DNA of 6,476 nt from an uncultured Pseudomonadota bacterium (GCA_946885605.1 CAMPGR010000174.1:1-6476); one strand, 5' to 3'; positions 1 to 6,024 are shown, counted from the first letter of the stretch. Program-made: numbers and translations. The notes: generated by a model not told the origin, from the sequence alone.

Positions 1-872
1 GCGCGAGCGATACGGCGATCTTTGCGGCGCTCCCCGTCCTGCGAGGCTTTCCCGAAGGGATAGCGTGGCACGCAGCGAAAATCCTGGAGTGCGGCGCGGC
101 GGCGGTCGTGAATCGCAAAACACCGGACTGCATGTTCGCCTGGGTGCGCAGGGATCACTTCGTCGTGGAAGCGCCCGATCGTGAGTTGCGCTGCACGCCG
201 CAGAGCATCGCCTCCCACAGTCTCTACGAAAACGCCGACCCCTTCCGGCTCGTGGAATGCTCGGGCACGCTCGATCTCACCGAGTCGCGTTATGAAGCGA
301 TAAGCGAGCGCGCCGTGAAGGTCTCCGGCAGCGCGTTCATTCCGGCGGAGCGTTACACCGTCAAGCTGGAAGGCGCCGAGCAGGCGGGGTACCAGAGCAT
401 CCTGATCGGCTCGATCCGCGACCCCTACATCATCCGCCAGATCGACGACTGGACCGCGCGGCTCAAGGAGCGCATCCACAATCGCGTGCGCATGGTCTAC
501 GGCGCTGCGCTCGTGCCGGACGATTACCTGCTCAACATCCGGATCTACGGCAAGGACGGCACCATGGGCCCGCTCGAACCGGTCAAGGAGATCCGTTCCC
601 ACGAATTGTGCCTCGTATTCGAAGCCACGGCGCCGACGCAGGAAATCGCAAGCGCGATCGCCGGCATCATCCGGCATCAGGCGCTGCATCTGCCGATACC
701 GGAATGGAGCGGGCTCATCACCGCAGTGGCGTGCCCCTACAATGCCATTGACCGGGGTGCGGTCTACCGCTTCAACGCGAACCACGTCGTCGAGCCGGAC
801 GATCCGTGCGAGATGTTTCCGATGGAGCTGTTCGAAGTAAATCGCGACGCGCAAAGGAGACTCGCGGCATGA
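1..872 (+). CDS. AtuA-family (DUF1446) protein, C-terminal part
   Basis: This is the 3' portion of a gene that begins before the window. The frame is open from nucleotide 3 (first full codon) to TGA at 870-872, giving 289 residues. The GTG at 108 is internal: the family-like sequence ASDTAIFAALPVLRGFPEG lies upstream of it. Features I recognise as typical of the DUF1446/acyclic terpene utilisation AtuA family, numbered from the first full codon, are ASHSLYENADPF at about 70-81, KLEGAE at about 121-126, IRDP at about 138-141, and the C-terminal NHVVEPDDP at about 260-268. There is no signal peptide in the visible part, and it is probably cytoplasmic. The family is named for the Pseudomonas citronellol/geraniol gene atuA, but the reaction is not established, so terpene catabolism should not be assumed here. 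The gene is translationally coupled to the DUF4387 gene. The family call is from memory of motifs. Confidence 0.85.
   Translation, partial: ASDTAIFAALPVLRGFPEGIAWHAAKILECGAAAVVNRKTPDCMFAWVRRDHFVVEAPDRELRCTPQSIASHSLYENADPFRLVECSGTLDLTESRYEAISERAVKVSGSAFIPAERYTVKLEGAEQAGYQSILIGSIRDPYIIRQIDDWTARLKERIHNRVRMVYGAALVPDDYLLNIRIYGKDGTMGPLEPVKEIRSHELCLVFEATAPTQEIASAIAGIIRHQALHLPIPEWSGLITAVACPYNAIDRGAVYRFNANHVVEPDDPCEMFPMELFEVNRDAQRRLAA
853..860 (+). promoter_or_regulatory. Ribosome binding site of the DUF4387 gene
   Basis: AAAGGAGA lies inside the end of the AtuA-family gene, 8 nt before the ATG at 869. It fixes the start there rather than at 806, an in-frame upstream codon that would put 21 extra residues deep inside the preceding gene. 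Confidence 0.7.
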
Positions 873-1177
873 CCGCGCTCGCCGAGCTTGCGCGGCTCAT
901 CCGCAGCAAGAACGCGGGGCCGTTCGAGCTGACGTTCGACATCATGTTCGATGACGAGGCGACGTACGCGCGCGTCAGGAACTCAGGCGCCGTCACGCGT
1001 GAAGTCATCGCCCAGCGCTACGGGCTCGAGCCCGGGCAGGTGAAGTTCTTCTTCTGCGACCATGCGCGTGCGATCAAGGCCTCCATTCCCCGGCCCTGTT
1101 TCCAGGGCGACCCCCGCGACAGCGACGGGCACGGCGGGCAGCAGTATGCACCGCTCATGGACATCGAAATACCGTAG
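869..1177 (+). CDS. DUF4387 domain protein
   Basis: A 102-residue protein covering one whole DUF4387 domain. The motif IRSKNAGPFELTFDIMFDD (residues 11-29) is the family signature as I know it. It is followed by SGAVTREVIAQRYG (39-52), the block AIKASIPRPCFQG (68-80), and the end QQYAPLMDIEIP (91-102). There are no membrane segments or signal peptide. The start ATG overlaps the preceding TGA as ATGA (869-872), with a good Shine-Dalgarno at 853-860, so the two proteins are probably made in a fixed ratio. DUF4387 is commonly found next to or joined with DUF1446/AtuA proteins, which suggests the two form one enzyme or complex. The catalytic role is unknown. It was chosen over an upstream in-frame start at 806 because residues before 869 are arginine-rich and unlike the family. 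Confidence 0.88.
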   Translation: MTALAELARLIRSKNAGPFELTFDIMFDDEATYARVRNSGAVTREVIAQRYGLEPGQVKFFFCDHARAIKASIPRPCFQGDPRDSDGHGGQQYAPLMDIEIP

Positions 1178-1184
1178 GAGACGA

Positions 1185-1210
1185 GTAGTGATGGCATAAA
1201 GCGACACTAC
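1185..1210 (+). other. Intercistronic inverted repeat
   Basis: GTAGTG (1185-1190) pairs exactly with CACTAC (1205-1210) around a 14-nt loop. It sits between the DUF4387 stop codon and the Shine-Dalgarno of the first Bug gene. The 6-bp stem is short and has no T-run, so it is not a terminator. It could be an mRNA-processing or stabilising hairpin in a polycistronic message, or chance. Confidence 0.3.
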
Positions 1211-1215
1211 ACCAC

Positions 1216-1225
1216 AAGGAGGAGG
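1216..1225 (+). promoter_or_regulatory. Strong ribosome binding site of the first Bug gene
   Basis: AAGGAGGAGG ends 4 nt before the ATG at 1230, and its AAGGAGG core is 7 nt away. It is an almost perfect, slightly extended anti-16S match, stronger than those of the other genes here. This suggests the binding protein is made in excess over the enzymes, as expected for a periplasmic receptor. Confidence 0.75.
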
Positions 1226-1229
1226 AATC

Positions 1230-2222
1230 ATGTCAGCAAGAGTAGCGATCCTTTGCATGACTGCAGCCGGCATGCTGGCCGCGACACCGGTTGCGGGTAT
1301 TGCGGCACAGGGCGACGCTGCGAAGGACTATCCCCACAAGCCCGTTCGCTTCATCGTCCCGTTTGTTCCCGGGGCGGGCACCGACATGACGGCCCGCGCA
1401 ATCGCCGCGAAGCTCTCGGAACGCTGGGGCCAGCAGGTCGTGGTGGACAACCGGCCTGGCGCAGCGGGGACGATCGGCGTCGATCTCACCGCGCAAGCGA
1501 CGCCGGATGGTTACACCATTTGCCTCATCTCCGCATCCCATTCGGTCAACGCCGCCACCAATCCGAAGCTCCCCTACGATCTCACGCGCGACCTGCAGGC
1601 CGTGTCGCAGGCGACTTCGCTCTTCTACGTGCTGTATGTCAACCCCTCCGTTCCCGCGAAGTCGGTGAAAGAGCTGATCGTCCACGCAAAAGCGAACCCC
1701 GGCAAGCTCAACTTCGGTTCTTCGGGCACCGGGGGCCTCCAGCACTTCGCAGGCGAAATGTTCGCGCATCTCGCAGGCGTCAAGCTCGTGCACGTGCCTT
1801 ACAAAGGTGGCGCGGCGGTCATCACCGACGCGCTCGCCGGGAACATACAGATCGGATTCGGCACGTTGCTCAGCACGCGGGGCCATATGAAAGCGGGCCG
1901 GCTGCGGCTCCTCGGCGTCAGTACCCGCAGCCGCAGCCCGGCGGCGCCGGAGCTGCCTACGGTAGCGGAGGCTGGTGTGCCGGGCTATGAGGTCGACCAG
2001 TGGTACGGCGTCATAACTTCCGCCAAAGTGCCGCGCGCGATCGTGGAGAAACTCGCCGCCGGCGTCGCCGAAGCGATAAAATCGCCCGAGGTCGCGCAGC
2101 GGTTCAGCGCGGAGGGCTCGATCCCCGTCGGCACGCGCCCCGAGCAGTTCAGCGCGCACATCAAGTCCGAGATCGCGAAGTGGCGCAAGCTCGTCAAGGA
2201 TGCCGCTCTCGTGCTCCATTGA
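1230..2222 (+). CDS. Bug/TctC-family periplasmic solute-binding protein (copy 1)
   Basis: A 330-residue tripartite-tricarboxylate-transporter substrate-binding protein of the Bug family, of usual length. Residues 1-26 form a Sec signal peptide with a hydrophobic stretch and a cleavage site near GIAA/QG. The mature protein opens with the family sequence DYPHKPVRFIVPFVPGAGTD (33-52), then DNRPGAAG, TPDGYT, the ligand-side loop GSSGTGGLQHFAGE (163-176), HVPYKGG, and ELPTVAEAG. Bug proteins bind carboxylates or other small organic solutes in the periplasm and deliver them to TctA/TctB-type membrane subunits or act in sensing. No such subunits are in this window. The PrpD-like gene starts only 25 nt after its stop, so the two are probably cotranscribed and the ligand may be that pathway's substrate. 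It is about 73% identical to the protein at 4828-5823 over 298 ungapped residues (hand count). Confidence 0.95.
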   Translation: MSARVAILCMTAAGMLAATPVAGIAAQGDAAKDYPHKPVRFIVPFVPGAGTDMTARAIAAKLSERWGQQVVVDNRPGAAGTIGVDLTAQATPDGYTICLISASHSVNAATNPKLPYDLTRDLQAVSQATSLFYVLYVNPSVPAKSVKELIVHAKANPGKLNFGSSGTGGLQHFAGEMFAHLAGVKLVHVPYKGGAAVITDALAGNIQIGFGTLLSTRGHMKAGRLRLLGVSTRSRSPAAPELPTVAEAGVPGYEVDQWYGVITSAKVPRAIVEKLAAGVAEAIKSPEVAQRFSAEGSIPVGTRPEQFSAHIKSEIAKWRKLVKDAALVLH

Positions 2223-2234
2223 TTGGCGCTTCCT

Positions 2235-2242
2235 AGAGGAGA
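2235..2242 (+). promoter_or_regulatory. Ribosome binding site of the MmgE/PrpD-like gene
   Basis: AGAGGAGA lies 5 nt before ATG at 2248. It selects that start over the in-frame ATG at 2200, which would overlap the end of the Bug gene and add 16 residues with no family character. Confidence 0.7.
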
Positions 2243-2247
2243 ATGAC

Positions 2248-3657
2248 ATGGCACTGGCACTGGAGATCGCGCGGCGTGCTTGCGCGTTGCGTTACGACGA
2301 TTTGCCGTCCGAGGCGATCCACTGGGCCAAGGTCGGGCTTCTCGATTACATCGGCGTCACGCTCGCCGGCAGCACGGAGCCTGCGGCACAACTCGCAATG
2401 CAGGCGCTCGGCGTACCGGGTGGGGGGGCGAGCGCGGTGTTCGGCACGGCACGGCGGCTAAACGGCCTGGACGCTGCGCTCGTCAACGGCACCGCCTCGC
2501 ATGCGCTCGATTTCGACGATTGCAACAATACCTTCGGCGGGCACCCCTCTGTGCCGCTGCTGCCCGCTTTGTTCGCCCTGGCCGACGAAACGGGCGCCAC
2601 GGGACGCGACTTCATCCTCGCCTACGTCACCGGTTTCGAGGTCGAAACCAAAATCGCGCTCGGCGTCCACTTCCATCACTACACCAAGGGCTGGCATCCC
2701 ACCGCGACGCTCGGGACATTTGGCGCCGCGGCCGCGTGCTCCAGGCTGTTGGGCTTGGACGAATCGCGCACCGCGATCGCGATCGCCATAGCCGCGTCGC
2801 TCGCCTCGGGGATCAAGGCAAATTTCGGCACGATGGTGAAACCGCTGCACGTGGGCCACTGCACGCGTAACGGGCTTTTCGCCGCGCAGCTCGCGCGCGC
2901 CGGCTTCACCGCCAACGCGGACAGCGTGTTCGAGCACAAGCAGGGCTTCTTCAACGTGTTCAACGGCGAGGGCACGTACGACGCGGCGCGCGTGCTCGCG
3001 CGCTGGGCGGATCCCCTCGACATCGCGCAGCCGGGCATCGCCATCAAGCAGTATCCCTGCTGCGGCAGCACGCACCCGGCGCTCGATGCGATGCTCGCAA
3101 CCGTGCGCGAGCACGACGTGCGGACCGATGAGGTCGAGCGCATCGAGGTGTGGACGCATCCGCGCCGGCTCGAGCACACCAACCGGCCCGCGCCGAAAAG
3201 CGCGCTCGACGCCAAGTTCAGCGTCCAGTACTGTCTCGCGCGCGCCCTCATCGACCGCCGCATCATGATCGAGCACTTCGAGGGCGAGGCGTATCGCGAA
3301 CCCGCCGTGCAGCGCGTTCTCGCGTGCGTGCACGCCGCGCCATACGGCACCGACCGGTTCCCGGCGGAGAATCATTTCGGGGCGGAAGTGCACGTGCATA
3401 CCCGCGATGGTCGGACGCTCGAGAGCAAAGTGGATCAACCGTTCGGGCGCACCTCGGCGAATCCGCTGCCTAAGGAACGGCTCAAGGAAAAATTCGAGAA
3501 CTGCGCGCGGCGCGTCCTCGATGCCGAAGCGACGGCCGCGATCTACGATGCGGTGGAACGTTTCGAAACACTGAGCGACGTCCGCGCAGTGACGGCACTC
3601 TCCTGCAGGGACACTCCGGCCGCAGCACGCAACATCCGGGCGGCGAGCGTGCGGTAG
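2248..3657 (+). CDS. MmgE/PrpD-family protein (dehydratase/isomerase-like)
   Basis: A 469-residue cytoplasmic protein of usual MmgE/PrpD length: a helical N-terminal domain to about residue 250 and a C-terminal domain from about 262. Family motifs are NGTASHALDFDD (80-91), GGHPSVPLLPALFALADE (97-114), GWHPTATLGTFGAAAA (148-163), FGTMVKPLHVGH (193-204), KQYPCCGSTHPALDA (267-281) and KFSVQYCLA (323-331). By recall of cis-aconitate decarboxylase, a relative, the active-site equivalents are Asp88, His99, Lys198 and His276, all present. The usual threonine of the DFDDT motif is Cys92 here. Family members include 2-methylcitrate dehydratase PrpD, cis-aconitate decarboxylase and iminodisuccinate epimerase, so a reaction on a di- or tricarboxylate is likely but the substrate is not determined. 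The gene follows the Bug gene by 25 nt and precedes a lyase of the PrpB superfamily, which recalls the methylcitrate cycle. No citrate-synthase-like gene is seen. Confidence 0.92.
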   Translation: MALALEIARRACALRYDDLPSEAIHWAKVGLLDYIGVTLAGSTEPAAQLAMQALGVPGGGASAVFGTARRLNGLDAALVNGTASHALDFDDCNNTFGGHPSVPLLPALFALADETGATGRDFILAYVTGFEVETKIALGVHFHHYTKGWHPTATLGTFGAAAACSRLLGLDESRTAIAIAIAASLASGIKANFGTMVKPLHVGHCTRNGLFAAQLARAGFTANADSVFEHKQGFFNVFNGEGTYDAARVLARWADPLDIAQPGIAIKQYPCCGSTHPALDAMLATVREHDVRTDEVERIEVWTHPRRLEHTNRPAPKSALDAKFSVQYCLARALIDRRIMIEHFEGEAYREPAVQRVLACVHAAPYGTDRFPAENHFGAEVHVHTRDGRTLESKVDQPFGRTSANPLPKERLKEKFENCARRVLDAEATAAIYDAVERFETLSDVRAVTALSCRDTPAAARNIRAASVR

Positions 3658-3661
3658 CGCC

Positions 3662-3734
3662 GTCATTCGCGGCGTAAGAGGCATCCAGAGCAGGAGACCG
3701 AGTCGGTCCGCCCCCGGCTTTCGCCGGCAAGACG
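3662..3734 (+). repeat. Possible degraded REP-type palindromic repeat
   Basis: The left part (3662-3691) begins GTCATTC and ends GCATCCAGAGC. The right part (3713-3734) contains CCCGGCTTTCGCCGG followed by CAAGACG. Together they resemble the widespread proteobacterial intergenic element that begins GTCATTCCCG, continues with ATCCAGAGC, and ends in CCCGGCTTTCGCCGGGATGACG. The right half forms a clean hairpin, CCGGC/GCCGG (3714-3718 with 3723-3727, 4-nt loop). The left half has lost most of its pairing. Only one copy lies in the window, so repetition cannot be shown here. Confidence 0.4.
3696..3708 (+). other. Short interrupted palindrome GACCGA-g-TCGGTC
   Basis: A perfect 6-bp inverted repeat with a single central base lies about 100 nt before the lyase start. 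The one-base centre is too tight for an RNA hairpin at full pairing, so protein binding to DNA is the more natural reading. It could equally be the middle of the surrounding repeat element. No regulator gene is in view. Confidence 0.25.
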
Positions 3735-3742
3735 ATCAGAGC

Positions 3743-3760
3743 GCTGCGTCGTCGCGCAGC
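3743..3760 (+). other. GC-rich hairpin before the lyase gene
   Basis: GCTGCG (3743-3748) pairs with CGCAGC (3755-3760) around a 6-nt loop. No T-run follows on either strand, so it is not a canonical intrinsic terminator. With the hairpin at 3714-3727 it may weaken read-through or protect mRNA ends between the PrpD-like gene and the lyase gene. Confidence 0.3.
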
Positions 3761-3797
3761 CGCGATCGACCCGCATAAAGAGTATCTCACCACAATC

Positions 3798-3802
3798 GAG
3801 GA
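3798..3802 (+). promoter_or_regulatory. Ribosome binding site of the lyase gene
   Basis: GAGGA lies 5 nt before ATG at 3808. It is weaker than the sites ahead of the other genes but well placed. Confidence 0.55.
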
Positions 3803-3807
3803 TCAAC

Positions 3808-4764
3808 ATGACGGCAGGGCAGACCAAGGCGCAGCGCATGCGCGCGATGCTGAAATCGGGAAAGATCGTCGTATCTCCCGGCGTATTCGACGGCTACAGC
3901 GTGCGGCTCGTCGAAGCCATGGGGTTCGAAGCGGCCTCGACTACGGGCGCAGGCCTCTCCAACTCGCGCCTGGGGCAGCCCGACATCGGCATCATGACGC
4001 TGCGCGATAACGTCGAAGCGTGCTACCACATCGCGCGCAGCGTATCGATTCCCGTCATGTCGGACGCGGACACCGGGTACGGCAATGCCGTGACGGTGTA
4101 TCACACGGTGCGCTATTTCGAGGAGGCCGGCGTCGTCGGTATCAACATCGAGGACCAGGTGAACCCCAAGCGCTGCGGCCACATGCGCGGCAAGGAACTC
4201 ATCAGCGCGGGCGAAATGGCGAAGAAGATCGAAAGCGCGGTCAAGGCGCGCCGTGACCCCGATTTCATCATCAACGCGCGCACCGACGCGATCGCGGTCG
4301 AAGGCATCGAAGGCGCCATCAGCCGCGCGAAGATTTATCTCGCGGCCGGCGCGGACATGGTGTACCCGGATGCGATCGGCTCCGAAGAGCAGATCCGGCG
4401 CTTCGTCGACGCGGTGCAGGCGCCGGTCAGCATCAGCATGGGGCTTGGGCTCCGCGGGCGAGTGACGACACCGCTGGTGTCGGTCAAGCGCCTGCAGGCG
4501 ATCGGCGTTGCGCGCGTGAGCTATTCGCGCATGCTGACGGCATCGGCATTGCGCGGGATGAAAACCGCCCTGCAGACCTTCAAGGAGAACCTCGAGCTCG
4601 ATCAACCGCCGGAGCGCCCCGATCTCGCCGTCGGCGCCGAGGAGATCAGCGAGCTGATGGGTTATGCGTTCGTGAACGAGCTGGAATCGCAGTTTCTGCT
4701 GGAGGAGCAGATCGAAAGGAAATACGGGGACGGCAAGGTCGATTACCTCGTGCGCGGGCGCTGA
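3808..4764 (+). CDS. Isocitrate lyase/PEP mutase superfamily C-C lyase
   Basis: A 318-residue cytoplasmic TIM-barrel enzyme. Visible motifs are SPGVFDGYSVRLVEAMGFEA (23-42), STTGAGLSNS (44-53), QPDIG (57-61), the metal-binding DADTGYGN (86-93), GINIEDQ (111-117), KRCGH (121-125) and INARTDA (155-161). The KRCGH loop with Cys123 is the signature of isocitrate and methylisocitrate lyases. Phosphonate-forming PEP mutases lack this cysteine, so C-C bond cleavage is favoured over the 'carboxyvinyl-carboxyphosphonate phosphorylmutase' name such genes often receive. Likely substrates are 2-methylisocitrate-like or 2,3-dimethylmalate-like acids, giving pyruvate or a similar keto acid plus succinate or propionate; the exact one is unknown. 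The protein is somewhat longer than PrpB (about 296 residues in E. coli). It may act after the PrpD-like enzyme, although a 150-nt gap means separate transcription is possible. A Bug gene follows after 63 nt. Confidence 0.93.
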   Translation: MTAGQTKAQRMRAMLKSGKIVVSPGVFDGYSVRLVEAMGFEAASTTGAGLSNSRLGQPDIGIMTLRDNVEACYHIARSVSIPVMSDADTGYGNAVTVYHTVRYFEEAGVVGINIEDQVNPKRCGHMRGKELISAGEMAKKIESAVKARRDPDFIINARTDAIAVEGIEGAISRAKIYLAAGADMVYPDAIGSEEQIRRFVDAVQAPVSISMGLGLRGRVTTPLVSVKRLQAIGVARVSYSRMLTASALRGMKTALQTFKENLELDQPPERPDLAVGAEEISELMGYAFVNELESQFLLEEQIERKYGDGKVDYLVRGR

Positions 4765-4766
4765 AG

Positions 4767-4796
4767 TTCGAAGCGGAGCGCGAGTTGTCGTAGAAT
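4767..4796 (+). promoter_or_regulatory. Possible sigma-70-type promoter for the second Bug gene
   Basis: TAGAAT (4791-4796) is a 5-of-6 match to the -10 consensus and is followed by TGCGCGC, a context common for betaproteobacterial -10 boxes. An upstream TTCGAA (4767-4772) with an 18-nt spacer is a poor -35. If used, transcription would start near 4803, leaving a leader of about 25 nt before ATG at 4828. It would let this Bug gene be expressed apart from the lyase gene. Confidence 0.4.
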
Positions 4797-4814
4797 TGCG
4801 CGCTCGTTCCGTAT

Positions 4815-4821
4815 GAGAAGG
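4815..4821 (+). promoter_or_regulatory. Ribosome binding site deciding the start of the second Bug gene
   Basis: GAGAAGG ends 6 nt before ATG at 4828. The alternative in-frame ATG at 4813 overlaps this site and has no Shine-Dalgarno of its own. Starting at 4828 gives the normal signal-peptide opening MKRF. Confidence 0.65.
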
Positions 4822-4827
4822 TTAATC

Positions 4828-5823
4828 ATGAAGCGCTTCACTCCATTATTCAGTATCGGCGCTGCGGCGTTGTGCGCCGGCGCAATCGCTCTTCCCGCTG
4901 TCGCAAGTGCCGCCGACCCGGTCAAGGACTACCCCAACAAGCCCGTGCGTTTCATCGTTCCGTTCGTGCCCGGCGCCGGCACGGACACCACGGCGCGCGC
5001 CATCGCGCAGAAGCTCTCCGACCTGTGGGGACAGCAGGTGATCGCCGACAACCGTACCGGCGCGGCCGGCGCAATCGGCGTCGACATCACGGCAAAAGCG
5101 CCGCCCGACGGCTACACGATCAGCCTCATCTCCGCCTCGCATTCGGTCAATTCGGCCACCAACCCGAACCTGCCATACGATCTCACGAAAGATCTGCAGG
5201 GCATCACGCAGGCGACCTCCCTGTTCTATGCGGTCTACCACCACCCCTCCGTTCCGGTGAAGTCGATCAAGGAGCTCATCGCCTACGCCAAGGCGAACCC
5301 CGGCAAGCTCAACTTCGGCTCGTCGGGCACCGGGGGCCTGCAGCACTTTGCAGGCGAAATGTTCAACCACATGGCCGGGATCAAGATCACGCACGTCCCA
5401 TACAAGGGTTCCGGCGCAGTCATCGTCGCCATGCTGGCCAACGAAGTGCAGGTCGGATTTGGCACGCTCTTCGGCGTGCGCCCGCACATGGAAAGCGGAC
5501 GCCTCAAGGTGCTCGCCATTACGGCGGCGAAGCGCTCTCCTGCTGCCCCGGATCTCCCCACCGTGTCGGAAGCCGGGTTGCCGGGCTACGTCGTGGACCA
5601 GTGGTACGGCGTCGTTACTTCCGCCAAGGTGCCGAAACCCATCGTGCAAAAACTGAACGCGTCCATCGCCGAAGTGCTGAAGTCCCCCGATGTCGTGAAA
5701 AGATTTGCGGCGGACGGCTCGACGCCGGTCGGCAGCACGCCCGAGCAATTCAACGCGCATATCAAGTCCGAGATCGCCAAATGGCAGAAGCTCGTCAAGG
5801 ACGCGAAGCTCCAACTGCACTGA
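4828..5823 (+). CDS. Bug/TctC-family periplasmic solute-binding protein (copy 2)
   Basis: A 331-residue Bug protein with a textbook Sec signal peptide: MKRF, a hydrophobic core, and an AxA site at VASA/ADP (cleavage after residue 28). The mature part has DYPNKPVRFIVPFVPGAGTD (34-53), DNRTGAAG, PPDGYT, GSSGTGGLQHFAGE (164-177), HVPYKGS and DLPTVSEAG. It is a paralogue of the protein at 1230-2222: about 218 of 298 mature residues match without gaps (hand count), including one run of 26 identical residues (154-179). The two genes share the FVPGAGTD variant of the usual FPPGGGTD loop, so they form one subfamily. Differences cluster in residues 194-233, which may alter ligand choice or partner contact. 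It lies 63 nt after the lyase gene, with a possible promoter of its own. No TctA/TctB genes are visible. Its ligand is unknown. Confidence 0.95.
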   Translation: MKRFTPLFSIGAAALCAGAIALPAVASAADPVKDYPNKPVRFIVPFVPGAGTDTTARAIAQKLSDLWGQQVIADNRTGAAGAIGVDITAKAPPDGYTISLISASHSVNSATNPNLPYDLTKDLQGITQATSLFYAVYHHPSVPVKSIKELIAYAKANPGKLNFGSSGTGGLQHFAGEMFNHMAGIKITHVPYKGSGAVIVAMLANEVQVGFGTLFGVRPHMESGRLKVLAITAAKRSPAAPDLPTVSEAGLPGYVVDQWYGVVTSAKVPKPIVQKLNASIAEVLKSPDVVKRFAADGSTPVGSTPEQFNAHIKSEIAKWQKLVKDAKLQLH

Positions 5824-5854
5824 GAACGATGCTTGAATAGGATGTCGTAATAGT

Positions 5855-5890
5855 GGCAAGGGTAACGCCATGTCATGCGCAGCCCTTGCC
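5855..5890 (+). terminator. Inverted repeat after the second Bug gene, possible terminator
   Basis: GGCAAGGG (5855-5862) is perfectly complementary to CCCTTGCC (5883-5890), an 8-bp stem around a 20-nt loop, starting 32 nt after the Bug stop codon. There is no T-tract on either strand, so it is not a classic intrinsic terminator. It may be a 3'-end protecting hairpin or the 5' part of a factor-dependent stop. Confidence 0.4.
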
Positions 5891-6024
5891 GCATCGAGCA
5901 GTGCGTCGGCGTCGCAATGCTGGTGACTTCGGGACCAACACGCGCGAGGCGCTTCCCGAAGCCATTACCGCTTCACGACCGCACGGATATTACCCCGAGC
6001 GGCTCGGCTCTTGCCTTCCCCCGC

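Noticed and set aside
108..872. Start of the first gene at GTG 108
   Set aside because: Family-like sequence continues upstream in the same frame to the window edge, and no Shine-Dalgarno precedes 108. The gene is simply cut by the window.
1233..2249. Long minus-strand open frame (338 codons) opposite the first Bug gene
   Set aside because: It is arginine-rich with no recognisable domain and lies entirely opposite a clear Bug gene. A matching frame opposite the second Bug gene (4846-5871) exists simply because the genes are paralogous and GC-rich.
2458..3684. Minus-strand open frame of 408 codons opposite the MmgE/PrpD gene
   Set aside because: The translation is a mirror of a GC-rich coding sequence, rich in Arg, Ala and Val-Glu with no family motifs. 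The + strand gene has many conserved motifs across the same stretch.
3787..4605. Minus-strand open frame of 272 codons opposite the lyase gene
   Set aside because: It has Arg/His/Asp-rich low-quality composition and no known motif. The + strand encodes a complete isocitrate-lyase-type enzyme.
5855..5890. Inverted repeat read as insertion-sequence end or attachment site
   Set aside because: There is no transposase or integrase gene, no flanking target duplication and no second copy in the window. A transcript-end structure is the simpler reading.
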